Origin: Nitrospira sp.
Lineage (GTDB): Bacteria; Nitrospirota; Nitrospiria; Nitrospirales; Nitrospiraceae
Reading direction: 5' to 3'
Length of the DNA stretch: 8,114 bases
Assembly (NCBI GenBank): GCA_025363325.1
Contig: JANYEF010000490.1
Location: forward strand, 1 to 8,114
The notes beneath the pieces are model-generated. The model saw only the letters and a program-made list of their open reading frames with translations. It made no database searches and was not told where the DNA came from. Made by a program: the position numbers and the translations under genes. Position 1 is the stretch's first letter, and each line of letters opens with the position of its first letter. Shown one piece after another: positions 6,807 to 8,114 of the stretch.

Positions 6807-6835
6807 CTCAGCAGGCAGCAATATAGGCAACACTT
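6807..6835 (+). repeat. IS630 left terminal inverted repeat
   Basis: It starts CTCAGCAGGCAG and matches the complement of 7870-7898 at 22 of 29 positions, with the outer CTCAGC and an inner CAACAC block identical. It contains the transposase stop codon. Confidence 0.9.
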
Positions 6836-7842
6836 GGATGTCTGAAAAACGAGCGGACCAGTGCGGGGCGGCGCGCCATTTCGGCGAGTTGCGCGGTGAT
6901 GCGATCGGCCAGATGTTCGCCCTTCTGCAGCGGACGGCGTGCGTTGCTGGTGCGCTTGGCGTGGCTCCAGACCAACTCATCGGGGTTGAGATCCGGGGCA
7001 TAGCCGGGCAGGTAATGCACGGTCAGCTTGCCGTCGAGCCCCGCGACGTATTCCTTGACCGCGAGCGCCTTGTGGGCTGGCAGTCCATCAAGGATCAGGT
7101 GCAGGGGTTTGCGGCGTCCGCGCATCATCCGGCGCAGCAGGTCCACGAACAGCGGGCCGGTCAAAGCGCCCGCATAGGTGGCGAACCAGAAGGCGCCTTT
7201 GGAACTGACGGCCGACGCGGCGCTGATGCTTTGGCGTTGACCGGGAACCTGGACCACCGGGGTGTGCGCGCGTGCGCCCCACGTCTTGCCGTGGACCGTA
7301 TCGGCGCGAAAACCCGACTCATCCCAGAAATAGATCTCGGCGTGGGTCTGTTTGGCGTGGCGCGCAAGCGCGGGATAGGTCTCGCGCTGCCAACGAGCAA
7401 TCGCGTCGGGATCACGCTGATACGCCCGCTGCAAGGGCTTCTGCGGCGTCAGGCCTTGTCGTGCCAGCACCGCACCAATCGAGGCCAGGCTCAACCGCAC
7501 GCCGAATCGCTGCGCCAGCAGTTCGTGCACAATCTGGCGCGTCCACAAGCCAAACTCGAACCCGTATTGCCGGGGATTCTTTCCATTGATCCAGCGAAAC
7601 ACCTGTCGTTCCTGGCTCGCGGTCAGGGTCCGTGGGCGGCCGGTCGCGGGACGTGCGGCGAGCGAGAGGAGGCCGTGGCCCCGCCCGCGCGCCGCCGTGA
7701 GCCACCGATAGATCGTGCAGCGGTGAAAGCCGTAGCTGGCGATCACGTCGCTCGGGCGTGCGCCTTCGCGTACGCGCTCGACGGCCATCTTGCGGATGGT
7801 CTCCAGCGTGCCGTGATCCAGTGTCCGTCCGTCTCGCGTCAT
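6808..7842 (-). CDS. IS630-family DDE transposase
   Basis: This enzyme cuts and joins the ends of its own element at TA targets. The 344-residue product has an N-terminal helix-turn-helix region (about 12-60, RPSDVIASYGFHRCTIYRWL) and a second winged-helix region (about 70-130), which together should bind the terminal repeats. The catalytic DDE core follows: D174 in YFWDESGFRAD, D252 in LILDGLPAHKA (where relatives often have DNA-H), and E289 in YAPDLNPDELVW. The D-to-D and D-to-E distances (78 and 37) fit IS630. The whole frame is uninterrupted, so it is probably functional. ATG 7842 has no Shine-Dalgarno, and the best promoter would start transcription only a few bases upstream, which suggests leaderless translation. 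The stop lies within the left inverted repeat. A long antisense frame across the gene is a by-product of its high GC content. Confidence 0.95.
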   Translation of the reverse strand: MTRDGRTLDHGTLETIRKMAVERVREGARPSDVIASYGFHRCTIYRWLTAARGRGHGLLSLAARPATGRPRTLTASQERQVFRWINGKNPRQYGFEFGLWTRQIVHELLAQRFGVRLSLASIGAVLARQGLTPQKPLQRAYQRDPDAIARWQRETYPALARHAKQTHAEIYFWDESGFRADTVHGKTWGARAHTPVVQVPGQRQSISAASAVSSKGAFWFATYAGALTGPLFVDLLRRMMRGRRKPLHLILDGLPAHKALAVKEYVAGLDGKLTVHYLPGYAPDLNPDELVWSHAKRTSNARRPLQKGEHLADRITAQLAEMARRPALVRSFFRHPSVAYIAAC

Positions 7843-7852
7843 AGCGGAACGG

Positions 7853-7881
7853 AGTATGACATAATCAGGATGTGTTGTCTA
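7853..7881 (-). promoter_or_regulatory. Possible transposase promoter, partly within the right inverted repeat
   Basis: The minus strand has TAGACA (7876-7881, five of six matches), a 17-base spacer and CATACT (7853-7858, four of six). The -35 lies in the terminal repeat, so a transposase bound there would be expected to block its own transcription. The -10 is weak. Confidence 0.35.
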
Positions 7882-7898
7882 ACTTACTGACCGCTGAG
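7870..7898 (-). repeat. IS630 right terminal inverted repeat
   Basis: Read on the minus strand it starts CTCAGCGGTCAG and matches the left repeat at 22 of 29 positions. It also supplies the present stop codon (TAG, 7879-7881) of the interrupted neighbouring gene. Confidence 0.9.
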
Positions 7899-8114
7899 TA
7901 ATACGACTTTCAGGCTCTTTCCGTCTGCCCAGTCCCTGCGCACCGTGTTCATAAACCTCTCCCCAACTCAAGACCCAAGAAGTCGATTTTTCCAGGGCTT
8001 TGACGTATCCTTTCGCCTGTTCCAAAAACAAATGTAATTGATCCAGGTCTAGAGTGCCAAGTCTTTGCTGCCAGAGGCATGTGATGAAACATCGGCTTGC
8101 TCTTGAGATGGCGG
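7879..8114 (-). CDS. Unrecognised protein, 3' end only, C terminus altered by IS630
   Basis: The minus strand is open from the window edge for 77 codons into the right IS repeat, where it meets TAG. The visible residues include LDLDQLHLFLEQAKGYVKAL and WVLSWGEVYEHGAQGLGRRK, a mostly helical and amphipathic-looking stretch rich in Trp, Lys and Arg. I do not recognise a family. The last residues, TQRSVS, are encoded by the target duplication and the IS. Without the IS and one TA the frame would read on to N-S-L-V and TAG at 6791-6793, just before the 6740-6779 terminator. The protein has therefore lost four residues and gained six, and may still work. An open frame of this length in one of six frames could arise by chance, so its reality is uncertain until the upstream part is seen. 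Confidence 0.45.
   Translation of the reverse strand, partial: AISRASRCFITCLWQQRLGTLDLDQLHLFLEQAKGYVKALEKSTSWVLSWGEVYEHGAQGLGRRKEPESRITQRSVS
7899..7900. repeat. TA target-site duplication, right copy
   Basis: TA directly follows the right inverted repeat (CGCTGAG ends at 7898) and pairs with the TA at 6805-6806. Confidence 0.8.

Larger units (their letters stand above)
6807..7898 (-). mobile_element. Complete IS630-family insertion sequence, 1092 bp
   Basis: The element has all parts expected of IS630: one transposase gene, imperfect terminal inverted repeats of about 29 bp, and a TA on each side. It is visibly richer in GC than the host genes around it, which suggests arrival from another background. 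The transposase frame is intact and the ends are paired, so it could be active or recent. The transposase stop codon (6808-6810) lies inside the left repeat, so almost no spare sequence remains at that end. Confidence 0.92.

Noticed and set aside
6838..7890. 350-codon plus-strand frame opposite the transposase
   Set aside because: It mirrors a complete, motif-bearing transposase in a GC-rich element; the antisense protein has no recognisable domain.
1..8114. CRISPR array, tRNA, rRNA or a defence or toxin-antitoxin system
   Set aside because: No regularly spaced repeats, no cloverleaf-like sequence and no such protein families were seen on either strand.

Overview
The window looks like a piece of a chromosome from a diderm bacterium of moderate GC content. 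ClpC, a long-form HflX N terminus and an FprA-type ferredoxin-NADP reductase occur together in Nitrospira and its relatives (Nitrospirota), so that is my best guess. It rests on gene style only; no rRNA or other marker is present.

Layout, left to right. (1) Positions 1-1248, minus strand: the start of hflX (ribosome-associated GTPase, cut by the window edge), preceded by tsaD (tRNA t6A synthesis). The hflX frame has no ATG, GTG or TTG before its conserved N terminus and probably starts at an ATT behind a Shine-Dalgarno sequence. (2) 1351-1387: a strong 15-bp hairpin with a T-rich tail that ends the clpC transcript. It also shows that the longest tsaD reading frame starts too early. (3) 1432-3858, minus strand: clpC, a complete AAA+ unfoldase of the ClpCP protease. 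(4) 3859-4125: a divergent regulatory region with a good sigma70-type promoter in each direction, one for clpC and one for nadK. (5) 4126-4986, plus strand: nadK (NAD kinase). (6) 5008-6369, minus strand: an FprA-like FAD/NADP oxidoreductase, converging on nadK with a 21-bp gap. (7) 6370-6806: the promoter of the oxidoreductase gene, a stretch with no convincing gene, and a bidirectional terminator hairpin. (8) 6807-7898: a complete 1092-bp IS630-family element with 29-bp imperfect terminal inverted repeats, TA target duplication and an intact DDE transposase. (9) 7879-8114, minus strand: the 3' end of an unrecognised gene, into whose last codons the IS has inserted.

The resident genes are housekeeping: protein quality control (ClpC), translation fidelity and ribosome rescue (TsaD, HflX), and NADP supply and use (NadK makes NADP+, the FprA-like enzyme exchanges electrons with NADP(H)). 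I found no CRISPR array, defence island or clearly new system. The most interesting details are the probable ATT start of hflX and the reconstructed IS630 insertion. Removing the IS and one TA restores a reading frame that ends in TAG just before the 6740-6779 terminator. The IS therefore replaced only the last four residues of its target gene and separated that gene from its terminator.
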